Shown here one piece after another: positions 23,945-32,070 of a DNA stretch of 64,000 bases. Every line of letters starts with the position of its first letter. The stretch's first letter is position 1. Under the pieces are notes generated by a model. It made no database searches, was not told the origin of the DNA, and saw nothing but the letters and a program-made list of their open reading frames with translations. Location of the stretch: assembly GCF_020166415.1 (NCBI RefSeq), contig NZ_JAIQXV010000020.1:29195-93194 (forward strand), read 5' to 3'. The DNA comes from Deinococcus multiflagellatus (GTDB lineage Bacteria; Deinococcota; Deinococci; Deinococcales; Deinococcaceae). A program made the position numbers and the translations under genes.

Positions 23945-25444
23945 CTACTTCTCCCCCTGGTCAACTAGGCTCATTAAGACGTCGGTGACCTCTGTGCCGC
24001 GCGCCATTCCGACCAACGATTCAAGCGCCGTCTTCCACGTCTGATTCGCCATCCCCCCTTCATGTCGGGACAGCCAGTGCACAGCGCGCGCTAGCCGGAC
24101 TAAGGAGACAGGCTGGTATCCAGCGATGGGCAATGCTTCCCACGCCTTGGTGTACCGCCAGGTTTTCATGGAATGTACCGTGACGGGGCGCCGGCCCTGG
24201 ATCTCGCGGGCCAGGATGCCGCTCCCGATCTCGCCGGGCAGGCCATACACGCGACCCTCAAAGCGCACCGCGTTGCCGACGAACAGGGGCACCGTGGTCA
24301 CCAGCTCTGTCCATTCCACAGGGGCGCCCGGAAGGTGCGCGAGGATCATCAGCAATTCTGGCATCTGCTGGCGCAAGTAGTGTGCCAGTGGTCGCCGATG
24401 CGTCAGGCCCTGCAGGCCCTCACGCAGCAGCGTAGCCACAGTCGCGCTGTCGCTCATGACCCGGGCCCCCTGCGCATACGCACTCAAGATCAGCGCCGCC
24501 TGTAGGATTTTCTGATCCGCTCCCTTGGCATCCAGGCTATGCAGGATCAGGCCTGCTTGGTCCTCGCCACCCGGCTCTGACATCATCCGCATCACCTTTA
24601 GCAGGCGCGCATAACTGGCGAACGGGTCGACGTCGAGTGCCCCGGGCACCGGAGCTGTCGGATCGGCAAGCGCTACGGCCAGCTGAGCGTAGGGACTGTT
24701 GAGACGCACGAGTTTCTCGGGCAGCACCACTTCGCCACCCAGCAGTGCTGTGGCGACCAGGCCACGGACATCATCTGGGCCAGTCAGGTTGAGGGCAAGG
24801 TGGTAGTCGCCAGACATCAGCGCCACGTCGGCCATGATTCGGTGCGCGTGGATTTGCCGCTGGACCCCCATGGGGTGCAGGTCCATTGCTGCCTGAATGG
24901 CGGTAAGGTTGCCCTCGCCGCGACGTGCGCGAATGCTTTCGTATTCCAGAGCGTAGATCTGCTGGCGGCTTTTCAGGCCGAGACCTTTGGCAAGTAGAAG
25001 CGCGGCATGCAGGTGCATCTGCGAGAGGTCCATCCGGCCCGTGACGCTGTACGCCAAGCCAGCGGCGAACGAGGCGGTCGCGGCGTCAAACAGGTCCACA
25101 TCTGATGTACCCCTGGGGTGCGTGTCATGGGCCTCTGCTACCACGTCCGCGTACCGCTTTAGGTCGTTGAGTGCCAGAAGGCGAGCACCGCGAGCCAGCC
25201 CCTCATTTCGGTCAAGGCGTTGCAGGACAGGCACGATTTCCTCGTCGTCTCGGGACGCCAGGGTGGCGAGCAGGCGAAGGGATGTGACGTTGGGATCAGT
25301 CTCGGAGACCCGCGCTACAACCTGCTGCCAGGAGTAAGTCGCCAAGGACTCCTCCCATTCCAGGGCACTGAATGGCCTGTCAAGAGCAAGACGCTTCAGC
25401 ATTAACGAATTAGCAGTTTCGCACAGCTCGGCACTGTTTCCCAC
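23945..25444 (-). CDS. Large helical-repeat protein (TPR-like)
   Basis: A 499-residue protein from GTG 25444, 8 nt after GGAGGGG. Alternating amphipathic helices of about 35-residue period (SLRLLATLASRDDEEIVPVL, ARLLALNDLKRYADVVAEAH, QMHLHAALLLAKGLGLKS) fit a tetratricopeptide-type solenoid without metal or catalytic motifs; the C-terminus contains RPVTVHSMKTWRYTKAWEAL. Its promoter is shared with and divergent from the plus operon and covered by the palindromic operator, so it may be co-regulated with it, perhaps as a signalling or regulatory scaffold. Confidence 0.8.
   Translation of the reverse strand: MGNSAELCETANSLMLKRLALDRPFSALEWEESLATYSWQQVVARVSETDPNVTSLRLLATLASRDDEEIVPVLQRLDRNEGLARGARLLALNDLKRYADVVAEAHDTHPRGTSDVDLFDAATASFAAGLAYSVTGRMDLSQMHLHAALLLAKGLGLKSRQQIYALEYESIRARRGEGNLTAIQAAMDLHPMGVQRQIHAHRIMADVALMSGDYHLALNLTGPDDVRGLVATALLGGEVVLPEKLVRLNSPYAQLAVALADPTAPVPGALDVDPFASYARLLKVMRMMSEPGGEDQAGLILHSLDAKGADQKILQAALILSAYAQGARVMSDSATVATLLREGLQGLTHRRPLAHYLRQQMPELLMILAHLPGAPVEWTELVTTVPLFVGNAVRFEGRVYGLPGEIGSGILAREIQGRRPVTVHSMKTWRYTKAWEALPIAGYQPVSLVRLARAVHWLSRHEGGMANQTWKTALESLVGMARGTEVTDVLMSLVDQGEK
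25107..25121. promoter_or_regulatory. Operator-like site inside a coding region
   Basis: GTACCCCTGGGGTGC matches the GTACCCC-W-GGGGTAC operator at 14 of 15 positions (25120 differs). It lies within the 499-residue gene, about 340 bp downstream of its start. It could be an auxiliary site for repression by looping. Confidence 0.45.
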
Positions 25445-25503
25445 GGTATTTACCCCTCCCCCCCGATGGGGTTCCCGTTCCTAATGTTCTCCTGCGAAAC
25501 GAT

Positions 25504-25541
25504 TTGACGACTAATGTACCCCAGGGGTACATTAGGCACAA
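25504..25541. promoter_or_regulatory. Shared operator under two face-to-face promoters
   Basis: A 25-bp palindrome (25511-25535, core GTACCCC-A-GGGGTAC) occupies the spacers of two overlapping promoters: plus TTGACG (25504) -18- TACATT (25528), and minus TTGTGC (25541) -17- TACATT (25518). One bound dimer could block both the plus operon and the 499-residue gene. Confidence 0.75.
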
Positions 25542-25581
25542 GAGGGAGGCATGCCCAACTCCCCATCAGAGGAGGTGACCT

Positions 25582-25836
25582 ATGAAGCCCGCCCTGCACG
25601 TCGCTCAAGTCCGCAAAGTTCTCGAATCCGCGCCCCAGCGAGCCTTCACCGCTGAAGACATTTCCATCCGCCTGGGCCGACGCCTGAACAAGCGCCAGTG
25701 CGCGCGTGCCGCAGTCGCCCTCAGCGCTGAGGGCGTTGTGGAGTGTCGCAAGTCCACCAAGGTGAACGTGCACCGCCGCACGCTCGAGTTCCAGTGGCGA
25801 GCGCCTGTGGCGCTCGCCACACCTGCACATCTGTAA
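25582..25836 (+). CDS. Winged-helix protein, first gene of the plus operon
   Basis: Eighty-four residues from ATG 25582, behind GAGGAGGTGACCT. HVAQVRKVLESAPQRAFTAE, DISIRLGRRLNKRQCARAAV and AEGVVECRKSTKVNVH read as helix, HTH and wing. Being first behind the operator, it may be the early regulator of the operon. Basic overall. Confidence 0.75.
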   Translation: MKPALHVAQVRKVLESAPQRAFTAEDISIRLGRRLNKRQCARAAVALSAEGVVECRKSTKVNVHRRTLEFQWRAPVALATPAHL

Positions 25837-25920
25837 AGCCCCAAAAAGGGCCCGCCCCTGCTGCTCTAGATCGCTGGCGAGCAAATCAACAGAGCAAACA
25901 GGGGCAAAGGAGCCACCGCG

Positions 25921-26367
25921 ATGATACACAACCCCAGCGTTAAGCCAAACCGCGCTTCCCCGCGCTTCCCCAAAGTTTACGCTCTGGCCTGCGCCTGCTG
26001 CAGCCTCCCCCTGAGCACTGAGGAAGGTTTCGACGTGCCCCTGATCGGCGCCGTGGGCCCCAAGTGCGCCGCCAAGTTCGCAGCGTTCGCAGACGCGCTT
26101 GCCTGGATTGACGGTCGTCCAGCCAGCGGCACCAGCAACCAGGACCAACTGCGTTTGGGAAGCCGTGTGGTTATCGCCCTGCGCAATATGGGCGTTGAAG
26201 TCACCGCTAACGCAGATGGGGCCCTGCAGGCCAAGCGCCTCACCCGCAAGCCCGCCGCCGTAGCCAAGAGCTATAAGAAACGCCGCGCCGAGTTTGAGCG
26301 CGACCTCCAGGCCGCCGTCGAAGCGTTCGGCCCCGACTTCGGAACCGTGCGGGCGGCAGCAGCATGA
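25921..26367 (+). CDS. Zinc-finger-like plasmid protein
   Basis: A 148-residue protein from ATG 25921 behind AAAGGAG. CACCSLPLSTEEGFD...GPKCAAKFA gives a Cys pattern typical of small plasmid/phage proteins that mark a 'G-P-x-C-x-x-K/R-F' site. The middle is helical, and the C-terminus is basic (KRLTRKPAAVAKSYKKRRAE). Probably binds nucleic acid; function unknown. Confidence 0.75.
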   Translation: MIHNPSVKPNRASPRFPKVYALACACCSLPLSTEEGFDVPLIGAVGPKCAAKFAAFADALAWIDGRPASGTSNQDQLRLGSRVVIALRNMGVEVTANADGALQAKRLTRKPAAVAKSYKKRRAEFERDLQAAVEAFGPDFGTVRAAAA

Positions 26368-26717
26368 GCGGCGACTTTCTCTGCGCAGGCGGCTGTGGCG
26401 CCGCCGTGGTGGCCAGCCCCGACGAGTTGTGCTTCAGCTGCGAAGGTGCCCAGCAGGCCGAACACCAGCGCCAGCTGCGTGAGCGCGGCCTGTGCCAGGA
26501 CTGCGAAACCGCCCCCGCCGTGAAGGGTGACGACTACTGCGCTTCTTGCCTGAAGAGTCTGCTGGCCGCCAGCAGTGATCCCGAGGACGGCGACACCATG
26601 CCCTATGTGGCCGAGGGCTGCCGCCACTGTGGGAGAGCGCTGGACCCTTTTGACCAGTGCATGCATTGCGACACCTTCGGCACGCCGGCCGAACAGGCGC
26701 TGGAGCGTGGGCAGTGA
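26364..26717 (+). CDS. Multi-zinc-ribbon protein
   Basis: A 117-residue protein coupled by ATGA. Cysteines come in repeated pairs: CAGGC...CFSC, CQDC...CASC, CRHC...CMHC, that is three zinc ribbons along the chain with short linkers. Such tandem ribbons usually bind RNA, DNA or another protein. No catalytic residues seen. Confidence 0.8.
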   Translation: MSGDFLCAGGCGAAVVASPDELCFSCEGAQQAEHQRQLRERGLCQDCETAPAVKGDDYCASCLKSLLAASSDPEDGDTMPYVAEGCRHCGRALDPFDQCMHCDTFGTPAEQALERGQ

Positions 26718-26956
26718 CCGCCCGGACACAGCGCGCCGGCACCTTCGTGCCCGCCACCCTGTCCGATCTCGTGCCCGACTTCGAGGCTGAGGCGCTGCGC
26801 GAGGGGGCCCGGGCCCTGCTGCGCCGTGCCGACGCGCTGGATGGCCGCTGCAGCCGCGTGACCTTCCTGGCCGTGCCCAGTGGCCAGTGCGCCAACTGCC
26901 AGGAGTTGGTCACGGGGGACCGCTGCCCCAACTGCCAGCTGGAGGCGCGGCCGTGA
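26714..26956 (+). CDS. Small protein with C-terminal zinc ribbon
   Basis: Eighty residues from GTG 26714 (GTGA overlap). A helical N-terminal part (LVPDFEAEALREGARALLRR) and a C-terminal ribbon CANCQELVTGDRCPNC. One of several zinc proteins in succession in this operon. Confidence 0.75.
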   Translation: MTARTQRAGTFVPATLSDLVPDFEAEALREGARALLRRADALDGRCSRVTFLAVPSGQCANCQELVTGDRCPNCQLEARP

Positions 26957-27234
26957 CCTGGCTGCGCTTCCTGACCCTGCTGCTCACCGGCCGGCTGGCC
27001 CTGATCAGCACCGACCCGCGTGAGACCGTGCTCGAACTGCAAGACGAGCGCATCCACATCGACACGACCTGGAACCGCGCCACCGGTGAAGGCCGGGTCA
27101 TCACCAACATGAGCCGGCGCGTGGCGACCGAGCTGCACACCGATCTGGGCACCGTGCCGGCGCCCGCTGAGAGCACCCGCAAGTTCACCGAGGGGCTGGG
27201 CCTGGCCGTGTATCGGGGCGGGGGTAAGGCGTGA
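26953..27234 (+). CDS. Small hypothetical protein
   Basis: Ninety-three residues from GTG 26953 (GTGA overlap). A hydrophobic start (WLRFLTLLLTGRLALI) that may be a membrane or amphipathic helix, then strand-rich sequence (TVLELQDERIHIDTTWNRAT, GRVITNMSRRVATEL). Not recognised. Confidence 0.65.
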   Translation: MTWLRFLTLLLTGRLALISTDPRETVLELQDERIHIDTTWNRATGEGRVITNMSRRVATELHTDLGTVPAPAESTRKFTEGLGLAVYRGGGKA

Positions 27235-27830
27235 CCCGCCCTCTCCCCGCGCCGCTGGCCGGCGGCTGGGTGCCCAGCACCTGGTGCCGCCAGCCCCGCT
27301 GCCACGCGCCAGTACCTCTTACCCATACCGATTGCCCGCGCTGTGGCGCCCCCAAGGAGGTCACCATGTCCACCCCTCGTCCCCTTACCCGCCGTCAGGT
27401 GGCTTTTCAGACCTGGGCGGCGCTGTACGACACGCAGCGCGGCAGCCTTGCCGAGCAGCAGGCCTTCCGCCAGCTGGGTCTGGTCGAAGCCGACCGGCGC
27501 ACCCGCGACCTGCCCGCCGGCTTTCCCTGCGACGGCTGCCAGACCGCAACTGTTGCGCAGCCTGGGTTCTGCGCGCGCTGCACGGCCCCCATCACCCGCA
27601 AGGATGCGGGCACTGGCCGTGCGTTTGCTGGTCTGGTCTTGGTGTTCATGGTCAGCGGCAGCTTTGATCAGTACAAAACCCTTGCGGCGGCGCCACTGAG
27701 CCTGTGGCTCCTGCTGGGCCTGAGCGTACTGCTCATGGTGTGGGGGGCGCAGCGCGCCAGCCACGGCCCCACCCTGGCCCGGGTGACGCGGCGCCGGGCC
27801 CAGCAGGCGGCGCGGACGGTGCCCGCGTGA
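27231..27830 (+). CDS. Zinc ribbon plus two membrane helices, possible dual start
   Basis: A 199-residue protein from GTG 27231 (coupled). Residues 15-45 hold WCRQPRCHAPVPLTHTDCPRCG, a zinc ribbon. An in-frame ATG at 27366 with a perfect AAGGAGG 5 nt upstream would give a 154-residue form without it. Both forms contain a second ribbon (CDGC...CARC) and two membrane helices near residues 127-143 and 152-170. Two isoforms are possible. Confidence 0.7.
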   Translation: MTRPLPAPLAGGWVPSTWCRQPRCHAPVPLTHTDCPRCGAPKEVTMSTPRPLTRRQVAFQTWAALYDTQRGSLAEQQAFRQLGLVEADRRTRDLPAGFPCDGCQTATVAQPGFCARCTAPITRKDAGTGRAFAGLVLVFMVSGSFDQYKTLAAAPLSLWLLLGLSVLLMVWGAQRASHGPTLARVTRRRAQQAARTVPA

Positions 27831-28063
27831 CACAGGCCCTGAGCTCCAGGCAGGCCCAGGACCTGATCCTGGCCATCGCGCGGACGGCAGGGCGGCGGTG
27901 CCGGCACGTTCGGAAGGATGCGCGGGCAGGTGGCGTGCTCAGCCCCGTAGGCGTGCTGACGGCGTGCGGGACCCGCTACGTGCTGCGCCCCCTTTGCAGC
28001 TGTGTGCGCGAGGGCATTCCCGAGCTGTCCTGCCGGCAGTGCCGAGGGAAAGGACAGGCGTGA
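27827..28063 (+). CDS. Small Cys-rich protein
   Basis: Seventy-eight residues from GTG 27827 (GTGA overlap). Helical start (SSRQAQDLILAIARTAGRRC), then TACGTRYVLRPLCSCVREG and LSCRQCRGKG, enough cysteines for one zinc ribbon. The ending CRQCRGKG resembles the zinc loops of DnaJ-type proteins. Confidence 0.65.
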   Translation: MTQALSSRQAQDLILAIARTAGRRCRHVRKDARAGGVLSPVGVLTACGTRYVLRPLCSCVREGIPELSCRQCRGKGQA

Positions 28064-28566
28064 GCCGCTTCGAGCCCCTGCGCAGCAACGCCGACGTGCG
28101 GGCGGTCTTTGGGCTGGCGCGGCCCTGCCCCGAGTGCCCGTTCCGCAAGGACCGGCCCGGGTTCCTGGGCCGCGCCCGGGTGCAGCACATCATTGACGAG
28201 CAGGCGCATGGCGTGCCCTTCATGTGTCACAAAACCACGTCCGCGCGCGGCATCCGCACCGACGACCGCCGCGCGCGGTACTGCGCCGGGGCCATGCGGT
28301 ACGGCGAAGCCACGCACCGGCACATCCTGCCGATGCGCCTGGGCATGGCCCTGGGGCTCTGGTCGCCGGACCAGTTGCGCCGCGACGTGGCGGTGCTGGA
28401 CAGCCCAGGGGCGCTGCTGGCCCACCACGAGGGCCTGAACTGGCACCCCCAGATGCCCTTCACGTCCTGGCGGCCCCAGGGCCACCTGATCGCCATCTCC
28501 GAGCTGGTGGACCAGACCCTGCGCGAGCCTGCCCTGATCGTGAACATCGGCGGAGTCCAGCCGTGA
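28060..28566 (+). CDS. DUF6283-like protein
   Basis: A 168-residue protein from GTG 28060 (GTGA). RPCPECPFRKDRPGFLG, later PFMCHKTTSARG and RYCAGAM, match the Cys/His pattern of DUF6283 proteins from phages and actinobacterial plasmids (recognised from memory). Four Cys could bind one metal. The function of this family is not known to me. Confidence 0.75.
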   Translation: MSRFEPLRSNADVRAVFGLARPCPECPFRKDRPGFLGRARVQHIIDEQAHGVPFMCHKTTSARGIRTDDRRARYCAGAMRYGEATHRHILPMRLGMALGLWSPDQLRRDVAVLDSPGALLAHHEGLNWHPQMPFTSWRPQGHLIAISELVDQTLREPALIVNIGGVQP

Positions 28567-28946
28567 GCCGGCCCCTGCTGGATCTGGGCGACGAGATCAC
28601 CACGGCGGGGGGCCAGCGCGGCGTGGTGACCAAACGAGAGGCGCGCCCGCAAGGCGACCTGTACAGCGTGGTGCTGGAAGGTTCCGTGCAGCGCGTCCGC
28701 CACGGCTGGACCCGCGAGCAACTCACACGGGTGGGCGGTGACCTGCAGCTCGGGGACTGCGTGCGGGTGACGGGTGAGTGCGACACCACCGGCGAGCGGC
28801 TGGACCGGGCGCTGGGCGTGATCGTGGACGACTACGCCGAGGCAGAAGGCCCCGACTTCCGGGTGTTCGTGCTGGGCCAGAGTGACGCCTACGAGTGCCC
28901 GGTCTCGCAGCTCACCCGCATCCCAAAGCGCGAGGCCCTGGCGTGA
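28563..28946 (+). CDS. Small strand-rich protein
   Basis: A 127-residue protein from GTG 28563. Repeated short strands and Gly turns (LDLGDEITTAGGQRGVVTKR, GDCVRVTGECDTTGERLD) look like a KOW/SH3-type barrel repeated twice. Could be RNA- or protein-binding; not recognised. Confidence 0.65.
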   Translation: MSRPLLDLGDEITTAGGQRGVVTKREARPQGDLYSVVLEGSVQRVRHGWTREQLTRVGGDLQLGDCVRVTGECDTTGERLDRALGVIVDDYAEAEGPDFRVFVLGQSDAYECPVSQLTRIPKREALA

Positions 28947-29260
28947 ACCGTCATGATCCCCCCGCCATGCAGGCCGTAAAGGCCCGTGCCAAAGCCATGA
29001 TGGAAACCCTGAACGCCCAGGGCGGGCACCCCGTCCTGTACTCCGACTGCCTGCACGAGCTGAGCTTGCAGGCCGGATACGACCGCTGGAACGACTACAG
29101 CGCCGCCCTTCGGGCCGAGGCCGGCCTGCGCCCGAGGCGCAGGGTCAAGGTGCGCCGGACCCGTCACCAGTTCGCCCCAACCCCCAGTCTGCCCACCCCG
29201 CTGTCGCTCTACGCCCGGGGCTCGTTCTGGGATGTCGCGGACTCGGAGGCCGAGGCGTGA
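28943..29260 (+). CDS. Glyoxalase-superfamily-accessory-like small protein
   Basis: A 105-residue protein from GTG 28943. The segment VLYSDCLHELSLQAGYDRWN followed by DYSAALRAE resembles the 'S-x-A-L-E-x-x-A-x-x-x-G-x-x-x-W-N' helix pair common in small plasmid/phage proteins annotated as glyoxalase-related. The C-terminus is basic. Assignment weak. Confidence 0.55.
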   Translation: MNRHDPPAMQAVKARAKAMMETLNAQGGHPVLYSDCLHELSLQAGYDRWNDYSAALRAEAGLRPRRRVKVRRTRHQFAPTPSLPTPLSLYARGSFWDVADSEAEA

Positions 29261-29751
29261 GCCAGATTGAAGCCCTGACCGCCGGGGTGGCCCGGGATGC
29301 GGCCCAGCGCCTGGGCGAGCGCCACGGCCTCCCGTGGCCTGCCGAGTACGTCACCGTGCCCAGCGGCACGGTCCACCTGCGCGAGGCAGGCGCGGCCCGC
29401 ACCATCTGCGGCACCCGCCTGCCCCTGCCACCCCGCACCTCCACCGTCACCACTGGCGAGCAGGCCCTGTCCTGCACCCGCTGTCAAGCCAAGGTGCGCA
29501 AGGCCCGCGCAGCGAAGTCGCCCCCGTGGCTGGCCCACAACGAGCGGCCTAACAAAAAGATCAAGGACCTGGAACGCCGGGGCTACACCCTGCGCTGGCT
29601 GGGCGCCGAGCCCCACCTCGCGCTGCGCCTCCTGCACCCGGGTGGCCACGACGGCACGCATGCCGAAGGCACCGAAACCGCCTGTGTCATGGCCGCCTAC
29701 GAAAGTGCCCGCGATCACGCCCACGACGCACACCTGAACGAGCTGCTCTGA
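29257..29751 (+). CDS. Hypothetical protein with CxxC
   Basis: A 164-residue protein from GTG 29257 (GTGA). VTVPSGTVHLREAGAARTIC...LSCTRCQAK brings three cysteines together in the first half. The second half is basic and helix/strand mixed (KKIKDLERRGYTLRWLG). Not recognised. Confidence 0.7.
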   Translation: MSQIEALTAGVARDAAQRLGERHGLPWPAEYVTVPSGTVHLREAGAARTICGTRLPLPPRTSTVTTGEQALSCTRCQAKVRKARAAKSPPWLAHNERPNKKIKDLERRGYTLRWLGAEPHLALRLLHPGGHDGTHAEGTETACVMAAYESARDHAHDAHLNELL

Positions 29752-29779
29752 GCCCCCTCTCCCCCACTGGAGTTGTCCC

Positions 29780-30805
29780 ATGACCCTGACCCTCCCGAAC
29801 CGCGACGCTGCCGACGCCTTCCTGGTCCTCATGCAGAACCTGGGGCTGACCCAGGCGCAGACGTTCGCCGACGCTGAGAGCCTCAGCCCTGAGCAGCAGA
29901 CCAGCCTGTTCCAGGCCTGGCAGGCGGCCGGCCTGATCACGCCCCTGCCCAACTTTCCCGAGGTGCTCTGCCCCTGCGCCGACGAGCACACCCTGCGCGC
30001 CGAGTACGTGCGGCTGAGCGGGGCCCGGCACTGCCGTATCTGCCTGTGCACCGACGCCTGGGGCTGCGAGGAGGGCTGCAGCTGGGCGGGGCCCGACCTG
30101 TGCAGCAGCTGCGTGCCCGCCTCACAGGCCCAGGCCAGCCGGGCGACCCTGGCCCGGCTGGCGGCCTCGCCGACCCTGCGCGTGCTGGCGATCAGCACCC
30201 AGCATTACGAACACGCCCAGGTCATCGCGGCCGTGGTGCTGGACCGGGACGGGACTGTCCTGCTGGACGAAGTGGTGCGCGCGGACGTGCGCATTGAGCA
30301 CGGCGCCCAGGCGTACCACGGCCTCACCGCTGATCATCTCGCCCAGGGCGTGCCCTTCAGTCTCGTGCACGAACGGCTGGGCCAGCTGCTGGCCCCTGGG
30401 TTCGACGTAGTGTGCTGGCCCGCCTCGTTTGTGCAGGCGGCGCTGAACCGCAGTGCCCGGGCCAACGATCTGCCGCTGCTGCCCTTTACGCACTGGCAGC
30501 CCGAGTTGCAGCACGACCTGATGGGGCCGGTGCTGGGCTCGTACAGCCACAGCCGCGCCAGCTGGTTCGGCCCCAGCCTGAAAGAGGCGCTGGCCGGTGT
30601 GCCGCTGCCGGAGGGCACCGCGCCGAACGGCACCACCCTCGGCATGGCGCAGCGGGCGCTGGCGGTCTTGCGCTGGTACGGCGAGGGCCATGATCAGGCG
30701 GCGCCGAGCCCGGATGACGAGGACCTGGGCGGCCACGGGGCGGACCAGTGCCCAGTCTGTGCCCAGGCGCTGGCCAGCTGCACCTGTGGGGAGGTCTGGG
30801 CGTGA
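29780..30805 (+). CDS. DnaQ-like exonuclease-fold protein lacking catalytic residues
   Basis: A 341-residue protein from ATG 29780, behind TGGAG. An N-terminal cysteine block (CPCADE...CRICLCTDAWGCEEGC...CSSC, residues 58-115) precedes an RNase-T/DnaQ-type fold (residues 130-310): LRVLAISTQHYEHAQVIAAV, AYHGLTADHLAQGVPFSLVH, FDVVCWPASF. The motif DxE is replaced by STQ, the FD of motif II by FV, and no H-x5-D follows, so it should be inactive. C-terminal ribbon CPVC...CTC. Probably a DNA- or polymerase-binding decoy or regulator. Confidence 0.75.
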   Translation: MTLTLPNRDAADAFLVLMQNLGLTQAQTFADAESLSPEQQTSLFQAWQAAGLITPLPNFPEVLCPCADEHTLRAEYVRLSGARHCRICLCTDAWGCEEGCSWAGPDLCSSCVPASQAQASRATLARLAASPTLRVLAISTQHYEHAQVIAAVVLDRDGTVLLDEVVRADVRIEHGAQAYHGLTADHLAQGVPFSLVHERLGQLLAPGFDVVCWPASFVQAALNRSARANDLPLLPFTHWQPELQHDLMGPVLGSYSHSRASWFGPSLKEALAGVPLPEGTAPNGTTLGMAQRALAVLRWYGEGHDQAAPSPDDEDLGGHGADQCPVCAQALASCTCGEVWA

Positions 30806-31260
30806 CGGCGCTGGACTCGACCTGTGACGTCCACCTGCGCACGAACGTGGACGCCCACACCGCGAGGGTCCATCTCTCGCTGGACTACACCCTGACCTTT
30901 CCGGTGCCGCTCGCGGGCGGTGACCAGGGTGCGGCCCTGGCCCGGCTCAGCCAGATCAGTCCGGCGGCGGCCATCGTGCCGGTGCTGAACGGCGCCCTGA
31001 TGGGCTACCAGAACGACCCAGCCACGCCCGAGATCGGCTCGTTCTGGATTCACGAGCGGTATGGGCTCGCGGCCGTCGACATGGTGTCGCACCTCGCCAG
31101 CGGCGGTGAGCCCGTGGTGCTGGTCGTCTTTATCGGCGAGGGCCCCCGGCCCCGGGACAGCCTGGTCTACCCGCTGGCCGAGTTCCGGGCGCGCTTCACC
31201 GAGGAGGAAGGGACTCGGGGCCGGACGCGCCCGGCACGGGCGGGGGAAGGTGCACCGTGA
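30802..31260 (+). CDS. Hypothetical protein
   Basis: A 152-residue protein from GTG 30802 (GTGA). Strand-rich start (STCDVHLRTNVDAHTARVHL), a helix/strand core with FWIHERYGLAAVDMVSHLAS and VVLVVFIGEGPRP, and a basic tail. Not recognised; may bind the DnaQ-like protein encoded just before it. Confidence 0.65.
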   Translation: MTALDSTCDVHLRTNVDAHTARVHLSLDYTLTFPVPLAGGDQGAALARLSQISPAAAIVPVLNGALMGYQNDPATPEIGSFWIHERYGLAAVDMVSHLASGGEPVVLVVFIGEGPRPRDSLVYPLAEFRARFTEEEGTRGRTRPARAGEGAP

Positions 31261-31508
31261 CGCGCCCCAACCAGTACCCACGCCAGGCCGACGATGGGCT
31301 GCGCGAGGCCCGACTTGACGCCATCCATGCCCTGGCCCGCCGTGAGAGCGTCACCCTGCCCGGACTGTGCCGGCAGATGAGCCTGTCCCGCACCGTGATC
31401 TGGAGTCTGCTGCAGTCGCTGCTGCGCCGGGGGCTGATCCAGCGCTGCGGCCACACGGACAGCCAGGGTGGGCGCCCCGCCACCACTTTCCGGGCAGTGG
31501 GGGCGTGA
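31257..31508 (+). CDS. Winged-helix protein
   Basis: Eighty-three residues from GTG 31257 (GTGA). ARLDAIHALARRESVTLPGL, CRQMSLSRTVIWSLLQSLLR and RGLIQRCGHTDSQGGRPATT fit a MarR/ROK-type winged helix, including the 'GRP' wing. Probably a small transcriptional regulator. Confidence 0.75.
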   Translation: MTRPNQYPRQADDGLREARLDAIHALARRESVTLPGLCRQMSLSRTVIWSLLQSLLRRGLIQRCGHTDSQGGRPATTFRAVGA

Positions 31509-31777
31509 GGCTGCTGCAGTGGCTGCGCCTGTGCCGGGAGCGCTTCGGGCGCTGCCCGCCCCTGCAGCTCACCGAGGCTGCCTTTCGCCCGGTGGTCCTG
31601 CTGACTGTGACCCGCCAGGGCCTGTGGGACGTCGCGGTCATGGGGGGCGCGAACTGGTGCCGGACCTTCGAGGCCGGCACCCCCGCCTGGGCGCGCTACC
31701 ACGCCTTCCGCGCCCTGAGTCCGGACGCGCGCGCCCGGGTGCTCGACGCCCTGCGCACTGGCCGGGGGCAGCGGTGA
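31505..31777 (+). CDS. Small hypothetical protein
   Basis: Ninety residues from GTG 31505 (GTGA). Helix, then strand VVLLTVTRQGLWDVAVMGG and helix ARYHAFRALSPDARARVLDA. A partner-like neighbour between two winged-helix genes. Not recognised. Confidence 0.65.
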   Translation: MRLLQWLRLCRERFGRCPPLQLTEAAFRPVVLLTVTRQGLWDVAVMGGANWCRTFEAGTPAWARYHAFRALSPDARARVLDALRTGRGQR

Positions 31778-32070
31778 CGGGCGCCTCTTCCCTGCCCCCG
31801 GTGGTAGCGGCGGTGACGCCGGTGAAGGGCATGAAGACCGTGCGCCAGGGCAGCGACATGTACCGGGTACTCGCGGCCCTGCACGAACTGCCGGGCGTCC
31901 CCATGACCACTCAGGAGCTGGCCGACGAGACGGGCCTCGTGCTCAAGCGGTGCAGCGGGTATGCCTACTACCTCTGCCAGATGGGCCTGATTCAGTCGCG
32001 GTCCACGACGGGCGTGAGGGGCCAGGGGCGCCGCTACGAGTACTGGGCGGGTGAGCGCAGTGACCGCTGA
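31774..32070 (+). CDS. Winged-helix protein
   Basis: Ninety-eight residues from GTG 31774. YRVLAALHELPGVPMTTQEL, ADETGLVLKRCSGYAYYLCQ and MGLIQSRSTTGVRGQGRRYE form helix, HTH and wing. Overlaps the start of the giant ParB-domain gene by 20 nt, so translation is likely coupled to it. Confidence 0.75.
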   Translation: MTGASSLPPVVAAVTPVKGMKTVRQGSDMYRVLAALHELPGVPMTTQELADETGLVLKRCSGYAYYLCQMGLIQSRSTTGVRGQGRRYEYWAGERSDR

